Part shown: positions 7,926-14,949 of the stretch, piece by piece
Layout: every line of letters begins with the position of its first letter
Numbering within the stretch: the stretch's first letter is position 1
NCBI GenBank assembly: GCA_017515635.1
Contig: JAFWFO010000024.1
Span: 1 to 64,000, forward strand
Direction: 5' to 3'
Source: Selenomonadaceae bacterium
Lineage (GTDB): Bacteria > Bacillota > Negativicutes > Selenomonadales > Selenomonadaceae
DNA: 64,000 nucleotides
The notes under the pieces: generated by a model
What the model saw: the letters and a program-made list of their open reading frames with translations, nothing else
Told to the model about the DNA's origin: nothing
The model's database searches: none
Position numbers and translations under genes: made by a program

Positions 7926-9539
7926 TCAAGCCAAACTGTCTTCCAGACGATTTTTTATAATGGTGACGTGCGGGCCGTAAATGACTTGCACGCCGACTCC
8001 TTGTTGAATGACGCCCTGCGCGCCGCTCGACAACAAAATTTCTTCGCTGACCGTTTCGGGATTTTTGACAGTAACCCGCAGACGAGTCGCGCAACAATCA
8101 AGATAGGCAATGTTCGCACGCCCGCCCAGTCCCGAAAAAATCAGCTTGACTTGTTCTTCGGCGTCAATCGATTCGTTGTCCGCCAAAATTTTTTCACCGC
8201 GCCCCGGCGTTTGGAAGTCGTATTTTTCAATCAGATATTTGAACGAAAAATAATACAGCCCGAACCACAGCACGCCGACAATCGGGACGTAAACCCAATT
8301 TGTTTTGTCGACGCCCTGCGCCACGCCGAACATTATAAAATCAATGCACCCGCCCGAAAAAGTTTGTCCGATTGTGATTTGCAACATGTGCGCGATCATG
8401 AAGGCGCAACCGTCGAAGAACGCGTGCAAAACGTAAAGTTGCGGCGCGACGAACAAAAACGCAAATTCAAGCGGCTCCGTTATTCCCGTCAAAAACGAAG
8501 TCAGCGCGGCAGAAAGCATCATGCCTCCGACGACTTTTTTATTTTGCGGCGACGCGGTTTTGTAAATTGCGTAAGCGGCACCGACAAGCCCGAACATCAT
8601 CGTTATAAATCTGCCCGACATGAAACGAGAAATGCCTTCGTAATATTTCACGGTTGACGGGTCGGCAAGTTGCGCGAAAAAAATTGCTTGCGTGCCTTCG
8701 ACGAGGTGACCGTTGATAATTTCACTGCCTCCGAGCGCGGTCGTCCAGAACGGCAAATACAAAATGTGATGCAAGCCGAACGGCCCCAACATTCGCAGAA
8801 CAAAGCCGTAAATCAGCGTGCCGACGTAACCGGTCGAGCTGAAACTTTCGCCGATTGAAAAAATTATTTCCTGGAAGTGCGGCCAGATAACGTAAACTTC
8901 CACGCCCAAACAAATCGACGCGAACGCGCAGATTATCGGGACAAAACGCGAACCGCTGAAAAATCCGAGGAACGCCGGCAGTTCCGTCTTGTAAAATTTT
9001 TGGTGCAAGTGATACGTCATCACGCCGACCATCATGCCGCCGAAAACGCCCGTGTCCAAAGTTTGAATTCCCATGAACATGCCTTGCCCGACGCTTGCCA
9101 AATTTGTTTCGGCGAGCTTGCCCGTGATTTTCAGCGCGGTGTTAATCGTCGCGTTCATTATCAGCATTGACAAAATCGCCGCCAAACCGACGGTGCCTTT
9201 ATCCGTGCGCGCCAAACCGACGGCAAGTCCAACGGCGAAAAGTATCGGCAAGTTCGCGAAAACTATGTTGCCCGCGTCCGCCATAATCAGCAGAATGTCT
9301 TGCACCCAATAAACTTTAAGGAACGGGAACGCAACCAACGTGTTCGGATTCGACAGCGCGCCGCCGACGCCGAGAAAAAGTCCCGCCGCCGGCAACAACG
9401 CTATCGGCAACATTAAAGCCTTGCCGAAATTTTGCAGAGACGCAAAGACTGCGCCGCTTTGTTTTTGAGCGAAGCTCCAAATTTCTTCGACAATCGGGTT
9501 GCGACGAATTCGATTTAAAATATTTATCAACGGCGTCAC
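7926..9539 (-). CDS. PTS EIICB transporter, glucose/N-acetylglucosamine/maltose class
   Basis: A 537-residue phosphotransferase permease. The EIIC domain has GKALMLPIALLPAAGLFLGVG (about 40-60), several membrane spans, the PFGLHHILYLPFW motif of glucose-superfamily EIIC, and GITEPLEF. An EIIB domain ends the protein; its phosphorylated cysteine is C483 in DCCATRLRV, with an extra Cys at 482. No EIIA is fused, so one must be supplied in trans. The sugar cannot be told from sequence. GTG 9539 is the most likely start but its ribosome site is poor (GGAG abuts the codon), suggesting coupling to the upstream gene, whose stop overlaps as GTGA. Confidence 0.85.
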   Translation of the reverse strand: MTPLINILNRIRRNPIVEEIWSFAQKQSGAVFASLQNFGKALMLPIALLPAAGLFLGVGGALSNPNTLVAFPFLKVYWVQDILLIMADAGNIVFANLPILFAVGLAVGLARTDKGTVGLAAILSMLIMNATINTALKITGKLAETNLASVGQGMFMGIQTLDTGVFGGMMVGVMTYHLHQKFYKTELPAFLGFFSGSRFVPIICAFASICLGVEVYVIWPHFQEIIFSIGESFSSTGYVGTLIYGFVLRMLGPFGLHHILYLPFWTTALGGSEIINGHLVEGTQAIFFAQLADPSTVKYYEGISRFMSGRFITMMFGLVGAAYAIYKTASPQNKKVVGGMMLSAALTSFLTGITEPLEFAFLFVAPQLYVLHAFFDGCAFMIAHMLQITIGQTFSGGCIDFIMFGVAQGVDKTNWVYVPIVGVLWFGLYYFSFKYLIEKYDFQTPGRGEKILADNESIDAEEQVKLIFSGLGGRANIAYLDCCATRLRVTVKNPETVSEEILLSSGAQGVIQQGVGVQVIYGPHVTIIKNRLEDSLA

Positions 9540-10309
9540 TCCAAAATTTCAAGTTTACGTTCGCAGAAAGTCACGGGCGTCAAATTCAATTCGCGAACAA
9601 AATCAACGGCGCGGGTGAAACAATTCCCGACGGCAGAAACTTTGTGCGCGTCTGAACCGATCGTCACGAAACGCCCGCCGAGTTCGCGATATTTTTTGTA
9701 CACGGGCACGAGTTCATTAACGGCGCGTTCGGAATAAAATCTGCGCGTGTTGAGTTCCAAAACTTTTCCACGGTCGACGACGATTTTCAACACGGCGTCA
9801 ATTTCTTCGGCGAACGACGGATAATCAATTTCGGGATTGTCATACGGCGCGGCGCGGCAAATGTAATCGATGTGACCGAGCGCGTCGAAGTCGGCAATTT
9901 CAGCCTCCGTCGCCATCTGCGCGAAATATTTTCGGTAAGCTGTCGGCTTGTCCTTGTCCGCGTAAAATTCGGGATAGTAAATATCCAAGTCGTCGACAAG
10001 ATGAATCGATCCGATAACGAAATCGAAATCCGCTTGAGCGATAAATTTTTCGTTAATCGAACGTGACTTTTCACGCAAGCCGACTTCCACGCCGAGACGA
10101 ACTTTATCGCCGCGCAGATTTTTGTATTCGTTCATGTAAGCGGCGGGGTCGAACGAAAAATTTTTTCCGTGCCCGTCCGTGACGCCGTAATCGAAATGTT
10201 CCGTGAAAACGACGCCGAGATTTAAACTTTCGGCTTTGGCAATGGCGTCCGTCGCCGGCATGTCCGAATCAGCAGAAAATTTCGTGTGCATGTGTGAATC
10301 AAAAATCAT
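9536..10309 (-). CDS. PHP-domain phosphatase (histidinol-phosphatase HisJ family)
   Basis: A 257-residue metal-dependent phosphoesterase. It opens with MIFDSHMHTKFSADSDM (HxH plus the S.DS turn of PHP domains); further metal ligands appear in FTEHFDYG, IGSIHLVDD, GHIDYI and IGSDAHKVSAVG. Members hydrolyse L-histidinol phosphate, but no other his gene is nearby, so the substrate may differ. ATG 10309 has GGAGG in front and overlaps the previous gene's stop (ATGA); its own stop overlaps the PTS gene's start (GTGA), so three genes are translationally chained. Sitting beside a PTS permease raises the possibility of a sugar-phosphate substrate, which is inference. Confidence 0.8.
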   Translation of the reverse strand: MIFDSHMHTKFSADSDMPATDAIAKAESLNLGVVFTEHFDYGVTDGHGKNFSFDPAAYMNEYKNLRGDKVRLGVEVGLREKSRSINEKFIAQADFDFVIGSIHLVDDLDIYYPEFYADKDKPTAYRKYFAQMATEAEIADFDALGHIDYICRAAPYDNPEIDYPSFAEEIDAVLKIVVDRGKVLELNTRRFYSERAVNELVPVYKKYRELGGRFVTIGSDAHKVSAVGNCFTRAVDFVRELNLTPVTFCERKLEILE

Positions 10310-11163
10310 GGATTTTCCTCCAAAAATTTTTTGGCAACACTGCCGTAAAAGCCCAGCTCTTTTGCCCTCAAGAAATCTGCACGGGCAAGTTTCTTGTCGC
10401 CGACGTTTTTCCAATAAATGCCGCGAAAATAGTACGCGTATTTACTTTTCGGGTCGAGACGAATTGATTCGTTTAAATCCTCAAGCCCTTTAACGTTGTC
10501 GCCGAATGACAGATTAGCCGCACCGCGAATCCAAAAAGCCGGTGCGTTATTCGGGTCGAGTTGCAGAATTTTTTCAGCGTCGCGTGAGGCGTTGGCGTAT
10601 TGTCCAAGCCCGACATAAATAATGGCGCGTTTGGAAAAAATTTTCACGTCTTTGGGATTCAACGTCGCCGCTTCGTCCAAAAGCTCAAGAGCCTCATCGG
10701 TTTTGTCTTCGCTCCAAAGTAGGCTTGCCTCTTCAAGTTTTTTGCTCGCCAAAGAAATTTTATCCGCGTCGGGGCTGTTGTAAAGTTCCAAGCGTCGATT
10801 TAAATCCTCAGCGTCAATGTCAACTTGCACCGTCGCCCGAATCAATAAATCTTTGCGTTCGTAGACAACCTCAAGGACTTTCAGCACTGCGCCCGTCTGC
10901 GAAGTTATTTCGTCCTCGACAAGTTCCAAATCTTCCGTGCGCGAACGAGTTTGAATCAAGACGCCCGCCCGCTCCAACGCGTTTCGCAATGCTTTATCTT
11001 TCGCGCCTTGTTTGGCAGTTTCAAGCGTGTCGCGTTCGCCCATGACGTATTCGCCGACGCCCGTGTAAGTTTTCGTTTCGGCTTGAACTGCTGGCGACAA
11101 AAACAAACTGCCGCCGACAATCAACGCCGCAACCAGTCCGCGAAAAAATTTTTGGGCGAACAT
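10306..11163 (-). CDS. Exported protein with LPP20/FlgT-like N-domain and TPR repeats
   Basis: A 285-residue protein. Residues 1-28 form a signal peptide ending SPAVQA. Residues 31-120 look like the LPP20/FlgT-N domain (TGVGEYVMGERDTLETAKQGAKDKALR is its usual opening, here given only in part: GVGEY, then A-rich helix). Residues 137-275 hold three to four tetratricopeptide repeats (for example DEALELLDEAATLNPKD). Such proteins act as periplasmic scaffolds. ATG 11163 follows the rpe stop by one base; its stop overlaps the PHP gene's start (ATGA). The gene at 25895-27013 has a related N-terminal domain. Partner unknown. Confidence 0.75.
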   Translation of the reverse strand: MFAQKFFRGLVAALIVGGSLFLSPAVQAETKTYTGVGEYVMGERDTLETAKQGAKDKALRNALERAGVLIQTRSRTEDLELVEDEITSQTGAVLKVLEVVYERKDLLIRATVQVDIDAEDLNRRLELYNSPDADKISLASKKLEEASLLWSEDKTDEALELLDEAATLNPKDVKIFSKRAIIYVGLGQYANASRDAEKILQLDPNNAPAFWIRGAANLSFGDNVKGLEDLNESIRLDPKSKYAYYFRGIYWKNVGDKKLARADFLRAKELGFYGSVAKKFLEENP

Positions 11164-11164
11164 T

Positions 11165-11863
11165 TTACTCGTCCTCGTATTCGTCGTCGTGATGGTGGTG
11201 ATGGTGAGCAATTTCTTTGCCGCGAATATCTTTAATCGCCTTCGCAACGTCTTCCGCGCCGTAAATCGCAGAACCCGCAACCAAAACATTCGCGCCGGAT
11301 TCGCGTACCCAAACGGAAGTTTCTTCGTTGATGCCGCCGTCGACTTCGATATCGCATTCGGTTTCCATTTCCTCAATCATGTGGTAAAGCATGTGGATTT
11401 TGCCGAGCTGTGATTCGATAAATTTTTGCCCGCCGTAACCCGGGTTGACCGTCATAATCAAAATCATGTCGGCATCTTCGACGAGTTCTTCAACCATTGA
11501 AAGTGACGTGCCGGGATTGAGCGCAACGCCCGCTTTGCAATCGAGTTCGTGAATTTTTTGGATGACGCGATGCGGATGTTTCGTTGCTTCGACGTGGAAA
11601 GTTATGATGTCCGCGCCGGCTTCCGCGAAACTTTCAATTTGCGTTTCAGGGTGTTCAACCATCAAATGAACGTCAATAACCGCGTCCGTGACTTCGCGCA
11701 AACTTTTGACGACGCCCGCGCCAATCGTAATTTCGGGCACAAAAGTTCCGTCCATAACGTCGACGTGAACATATTCCGCGCCCGCGTCCGTGACTTTTTT
11801 GATCTCGTCGGCAAGGTGAGCGAAATCCGCAGAGAGAATTGACGGAGCAATAATAGTTGCCAT
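11165..11863 (-). CDS. rpe: Ribulose-phosphate 3-epimerase with native hexahistidine tail
   Basis: A 232-residue TIM-barrel enzyme interconverting ribulose-5-phosphate and xylulose-5-phosphate. Family motifs are present: APSILSADF, VHVDVMDG, DVHLMV, MTVNPGYGGQKF and EVDGGIN; these include the metal-binding His and Asp residues. The normal enzyme ends near IKDIRGKEIA; beyond it is an unusual tail, HHHHHHDDEYEDE, encoded by the chromosome. ATG 11863 has GGAGGTAAACATC in front. rpe commonly follows rsgA in the prpC-prkC-rsgA-rpe order, as here. It has its own promoter, so it can be transcribed apart from rsgA. Confidence 0.95.
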   Translation of the reverse strand: MATIIAPSILSADFAHLADEIKKVTDAGAEYVHVDVMDGTFVPEITIGAGVVKSLREVTDAVIDVHLMVEHPETQIESFAEAGADIITFHVEATKHPHRVIQKIHELDCKAGVALNPGTSLSMVEELVEDADMILIMTVNPGYGGQKFIESQLGKIHMLYHMIEEMETECDIEVDGGINEETSVWVRESGANVLVAGSAIYGAEDVAKAIKDIRGKEIAHHHHHHDDEYEDE

Positions 11864-11893
11864 GATGTTTACCTCCAAAAATTTTTTGACGCC

Positions 11894-11923
11894 ATTATAC
11901 CAGACACTGCAAGAGTTTCACAA
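11894..11923 (-). promoter_or_regulatory. Promoter of rpe-TPR-PHP-PTS operon
   Basis: Minus strand: -35 TTGTGA (11923-11918), 18-base spacer, perfect -10 TATAAT (11899-11894). It drives rpe and the chain of closely packed downstream genes. Confidence 0.65.
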
Positions 11924-11984
11924 AATTATTTCGCGCAGAAAACTTTTTTTCGTCGGCGGATTCGTCGAGTGTTTTTCCGATACA

Positions 11985-12176
11985 TAAAAGCACCTCTCAA
12001 TTTTTGAAAGGTGCTTTTTGTCTGCAGTCTCTGAAAGTTGACTGATTTGTCACAGGCAACAGTGATTGTCAATGAAAGTTCGGGCGCTCAGTTTATTTCG
12101 TCTCGGTGAAAACTTTCGCGGCGGTTGAGAACTTCTCCGTAGTCTTTAATCGTCATAAAAATTTTTGCTTGCACAC
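11985..12176 (-). ncRNA. Candidate small RNA or short leader transcript (holds a 22-codon ORF)
   Basis: The 412-base gap between rpe and rsgA (11864-12275) holds a promoter at 12210-12183 and a hairpin terminator at 12017-11987 on the same strand, bracketing about 190 bases. Inside, ATG 12156 to TGA 12088 encodes a 22-residue peptide (MTIKDYGEVLNRRESFHRDE plus IN) but lacks a ribosome site. The transcript could be a small RNA, a tiny-protein mRNA, or an attenuated leader for rpe. There is no expression evidence; this is read from signals alone. I see nothing else in the gap. Confidence 0.35.
11987..12019. terminator. Rho-independent terminator
   Basis: AAAGCACCT (11987-11995) pairs with AGGTGCTTT (12009-12017), a 9-bp stem with a 13-base loop. 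T-runs follow on both strands: five T on plus, four on minus. It probably insulates rpe from upstream transcription. Confidence 0.8.
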
Positions 12177-12182
12177 GGTGAC

Positions 12183-12210
12183 ATAATATCAAAAAAATTT
12201 TTCACGGCAA
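12183..12210 (-). promoter_or_regulatory. Putative promoter of the candidate small RNA
   Basis: Minus strand: -35 TTGCCG (12210-12205), 16-base spacer, -10 TATTAT (12188-12183). It lies just downstream of the rsgA stop and points away from it. Confidence 0.45.
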
Positions 12211-12275
12211 GAACGCACAATTTTGTTAGGTGACGAATCTGACGGTTTATGCGCGTGGGGCGACGCTCACAAACG

Positions 12276-13157
12276 TTAAAAATTTTTTTCCGCAGTAACT
12301 TCACCGAGCAAAGTCAAGTAAGCGTCGTAACGTTCCCGCAAAATTTCTCCGCGTTCGACGGCAGATTTAACGCCGCAATCGGGTTCGTGGCTGTGACTGC
12401 AAGCGTTGATGAATTTGCACGACGCCGCGAAATTTGCAAACTCCTTGAAACAGTGCCACAGATTTTTTTTGTCGATACCCGCTTCAATCAAGTCAACCGC
12501 GCTGAAACCCGGCGTGTCAACCAAAAATCCGCAGCCGAACTCAATCAGCTCGGCGACTCGCGTTGTGTGTTTGCCGCGCAGAATTTTTTCGCTGATCTTG
12601 CCGACTTTGAGCTTTAAACTTTTATCGACGGCGTTAAGCAACGAAGATTTTCCGACGCCGCTCGGCCCGGCGAAAACAGTCACGCCCGTTGATAAAATTT
12701 TTCGCAATTCGTCGAGACCTTCGCCCGTCAAAGCCGACACGCGCAAAATTTTGTACAGCGATTCATATTCCGACAAAAAATTTTCCGACGGCGACAAATC
12801 GATTTTGTTCACGCAGATAATTATTTCGTCGAGTGCCGAACGTTCCGCCAGCGCAATGAATCTGTTCAGCAACAGCGGATGAAGTTTCGGCGCGTCGACG
12901 GCGAACGTCAAAATCACTCGGTCGACGTTGGCGACGGGCGGGCGAATCAAAACATTGCGGCGCGACTGAACCGATTCAATCACGCCGCTTTTGTCTTTGA
13001 GCCGAGAAATTTTCACGAAGTCGCCGACGTAAACCGCAGAGCCGATTTTTTTGTCACGCTTGAGCAGTCCGCGCAGTTTGCACGGAATAATTTCGCCGTC
13101 GACATTCACGAAGAAAAAACTGTTGTAAAATTTTATGACGCGTCCGATTTCAAACAT
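12276..13157 (-). CDS. rsgA: Ribosome small-subunit-dependent GTPase A
   Basis: A 293-residue circularly permuted GTPase that helps late 30S maturation. An OB-fold covers about residues 1-70. The GTPase motifs then come in permuted order: G4 CVNKIDL, G1 AGPSGVGKSS, and G3 VDTPGF. A zinc-binding segment near the C-terminus has the family pattern C-x6-C-x-H-x5-C (CKFINACSHSHEPDC). Length and order fit RsgA/YjeQ. It lies downstream of prkC as in many Firmicutes, but here a TPR-holin gene separates the two. Confidence 0.95.
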   Translation of the reverse strand: MFEIGRVIKFYNSFFFVNVDGEIIPCKLRGLLKRDKKIGSAVYVGDFVKISRLKDKSGVIESVQSRRNVLIRPPVANVDRVILTFAVDAPKLHPLLLNRFIALAERSALDEIIICVNKIDLSPSENFLSEYESLYKILRVSALTGEGLDELRKILSTGVTVFAGPSGVGKSSLLNAVDKSLKLKVGKISEKILRGKHTTRVAELIEFGCGFLVDTPGFSAVDLIEAGIDKKNLWHCFKEFANFAASCKFINACSHSHEPDCGVKSAVERGEILRERYDAYLTLLGEVTAEKNF

Positions 13158-13210
13158 TTATCGTCCTTTCGGCAAGTGTTCGCGGTTATATGAGCGAATT
13201 GTTGACATAC

Positions 13211-14398
13211 TTAACCGCCGAAAATGCTTCTGAGTTTTTCTTTGATGCCGTCTTCGATTGTCTGCACCAGATTCATTATCGAATCCGGCACGGGTATTCC
13301 CAAACGTTCTTTTGCGCCTTTGAGGAGGGTTGTGAATTCCAGTACCAAAATCACCGCTATTGTCGCGTTCCGAATTTCCAACTCCTCGAGAAATTTCCAA
13401 TTTTCCAGTGCCTTCGCCAACATGATGAACATCAGGAAAATAATTTTGATGGCGAATTCTTGCGCCGCCGCCTTGCCCGTTAAAGTTCTTTCGTGCAGGC
13501 CGCAACCGATAAACATGAGATATTCCAAGATCATGACGACGATCAAGAATTTCAAAAGATAATTGACATCGCCAACTCCCAACTTATCGGCCGCTTCATT
13601 TATTTTTTCGGTGGGGTCGCTGCTGCGAATTGCATTTTCGCACTTTTTGATTTTATCTTCATAGAGTTCTTTTGTTTCTTCGTCGAGATTTTTTCCGGCA
13701 AGCTCAAGATATTTTTGGAAATCGTCTTGTGCTTGTTCATAGTCGGGGTTAGCCAACGTGAAATAAGTTTCTCCGCGCCGGGCATAAGCCTCCGCGTGAT
13801 TTACATCGACTTCAATGGCTTTGTCAAAATCTTTTATCGCTCCGTCGTAGTCTTTCATCGCATATTTGGCACGACCGCGAGCGGTGTAGACAAAATCTTC
13901 AGTAAAGCCCAAACGAATAGCCTCGTCAAATTTGGCGATTGCTTCTTGCTCGTTTGAAAGATTTTTTTCGGTCAGACACGTTTCGACTTCGCCCAACCAA
14001 TAGTAAGCTTCTCCATAATCTTTATCCACATCGAGGGCGTCATTCAAAGCTTTCGCTGCATCTTCATATTCCGACGCTTTTAAATAAAGTATTCCGGCTT
14101 TCAGAAAATCTTTTTTTGCTTCGGAGCTTTTTCCTTGCTGTTTGGAAACACAAGCGCGATTGTTATAGAAGTCGGGGACATCGGGATCGAGCCGAATTGC
14201 TTCCTTAAAGTCGGCGTATGCTTCATCATAATGTTTGTCGTCCCAATCGTAATAAACGACGCCGCGAACATTGTATAATTCAGCGGTTGCCTTATCTTTT
14301 TTGTCAACCAGCTCAAAGGCTTCAGTGTAATTATCCACTGATTCTTGATATTTTCCCTGCTTGGAATATTTGGCACCCGCCTCAACAAAATTCTCCAA
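13211..14398 (-). CDS. TPR protein with C-terminal phage-holin-like domain (3' part of a gene split by TAA)
   Basis: Residues 1-255 are about six tetratricopeptide repeats (for example YTARGRAKYAMKDYDGAIKD, FDKAIEVD). Residues 280-392 match the layout of the phage lysis/toxin-secretion holin family (Phage_holin_4, TcdE-like): LIVVMILEYLMFI, a short basic loop, LMFIMLAKALE, then RNATIAVILVLEF and the characteristic GIPVPDSIMN end. The reading frame is continuous with the gene at 14417-14779 except for one TAA codon at 14419-14417, so both parts are probably one ancestral 522-residue protein. If translated separately, the likely restart is TTG 14398 with weak AGGA upstream. The domain pairing suggests a membrane-embedded scaffold or export channel; function unknown. 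Confidence 0.75.
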   Translation of the reverse strand: MENFVEAGAKYSKQGKYQESVDNYTEAFELVDKKDKATAELYNVRGVVYYDWDDKHYDEAYADFKEAIRLDPDVPDFYNNRACVSKQQGKSSEAKKDFLKAGILYLKASEYEDAAKALNDALDVDKDYGEAYYWLGEVETCLTEKNLSNEQEAIAKFDEAIRLGFTEDFVYTARGRAKYAMKDYDGAIKDFDKAIEVDVNHAEAYARRGETYFTLANPDYEQAQDDFQKYLELAGKNLDEETKELYEDKIKKCENAIRSSDPTEKINEAADKLGVGDVNYLLKFLIVVMILEYLMFIGCGLHERTLTGKAAAQEFAIKIIFLMFIMLAKALENWKFLEELEIRNATIAVILVLEFTTLLKGAKERLGIPVPDSIMNLVQTIEDGIKEKLRSIFGG

Positions 14399-14416
14399 GG
14401 CTTCCTGATTTTTCTT

Positions 14417-14779
14417 TTACTCTCGGTAAACAGTGGCCAGTCCTCTGTAAGCATTCGGGTTATCCGAATCATTGGCAAGAGCCGCATTAAAAATTTCTTC
14501 GGCCTTATCGTATTTTTTCAGATTAAAGTGAACCCAGCCGATATTACATTGATACATAGAGATTTTTTCTTTGTCTTTGTCGGTCTTCTCTTCGATTTCA
14601 AGTGCCGTCGTGTATTCCTTCATTGCGTCTTCATATTTTTTGGCTTCGTAATAAGCATCGCCCTGCTCGTTGTGATTTTCCGCTTCTTCATTTGCAAAGG
14701 CAGTATGCGTCGGCAGAAATACCAACGTCAAAACGACACAAATCGCCGTCAAGCACGGGAAAAAATTATTTCGCAACAA
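14417..14779 (-). CDS. Signal peptide and first TPRs of the split TPR-holin protein
   Basis: 120 residues starting at TTG 14779 (GGAGG seven bases upstream). Residues 1-29 are a signal peptide or anchor ending HTAFA; two to three tetratricopeptide repeats follow (GDAYYEAKKYEDAMKEY, then IGWVHFNLKKYDKAEEIF). The sequence halts at TAA in the middle of a third repeat (AYRGLATVYRE-stop), and the same frame continues the repeat with KKNQEALENFVEAG. A single C-to-T change of CAA to TAA would explain this. Either the gene is a recent pseudogene, the stop is read through, or this base is a sequence error. The intact protein would be exported TPRs plus a holin-like membrane end. Confidence 0.75.
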   Translation of the reverse strand: MLRNNFFPCLTAICVVLTLVFLPTHTAFANEEAENHNEQGDAYYEAKKYEDAMKEYTTALEIEEKTDKDKEKISMYQCNIGWVHFNLKKYDKAEEIFNAALANDSDNPNAYRGLATVYRE

Positions 14780-14839
14780 AAGAATCCCTCCGATTTACAA
14801 ACATTGCCGAACGGTTAAATAGCTTGATTGTCGCGAGAA

Positions 14840-14868
14840 ATTATAGCAATAACACCCCTGTCACGCAA
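14840..14868 (-). promoter_or_regulatory. Promoter of the TPR-holin gene
   Basis: Minus strand: -35 TTGCGT (14868-14863), 17-base spacer, perfect -10 TATAAT (14845-14840). It lets the TPR-holin, and perhaps rsgA, be expressed independently of prkC. Confidence 0.6.
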
Positions 14869-14872
14869 GCCA

Positions 14873-14922
14873 CAAAAAAATTGTCCCACCTCAACACGAA
14901 TTCGCGAGCATTTGAGATGGGA
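14873..14922 (-). terminator. Terminator after prkC
   Basis: Minus strand: TCCCATCTCAA pairs with TTGAGGTGGGA (14922-14884, one mismatch) and is followed by CAATTTTTTT. It ends the prpC-prkC transcript. Confidence 0.75.
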
Positions 14923-14949
14923 TTGGATTATCTATTAATTGCCAAAAAT

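Noticed and set aside
9536..10414. Longer 292-residue version of the PHP protein
   Set aside because: The extra 35 residues are Cys/Arg-rich and overlap the coding region of the upstream TPR gene; the ATG at 10309 has a proper ribosome site.
11864..12275. tRNA or riboswitch in the longest gap
   Set aside because: No cloverleaf or conserved riboswitch core was seen; only promoters, a terminator and a 22-codon frame.
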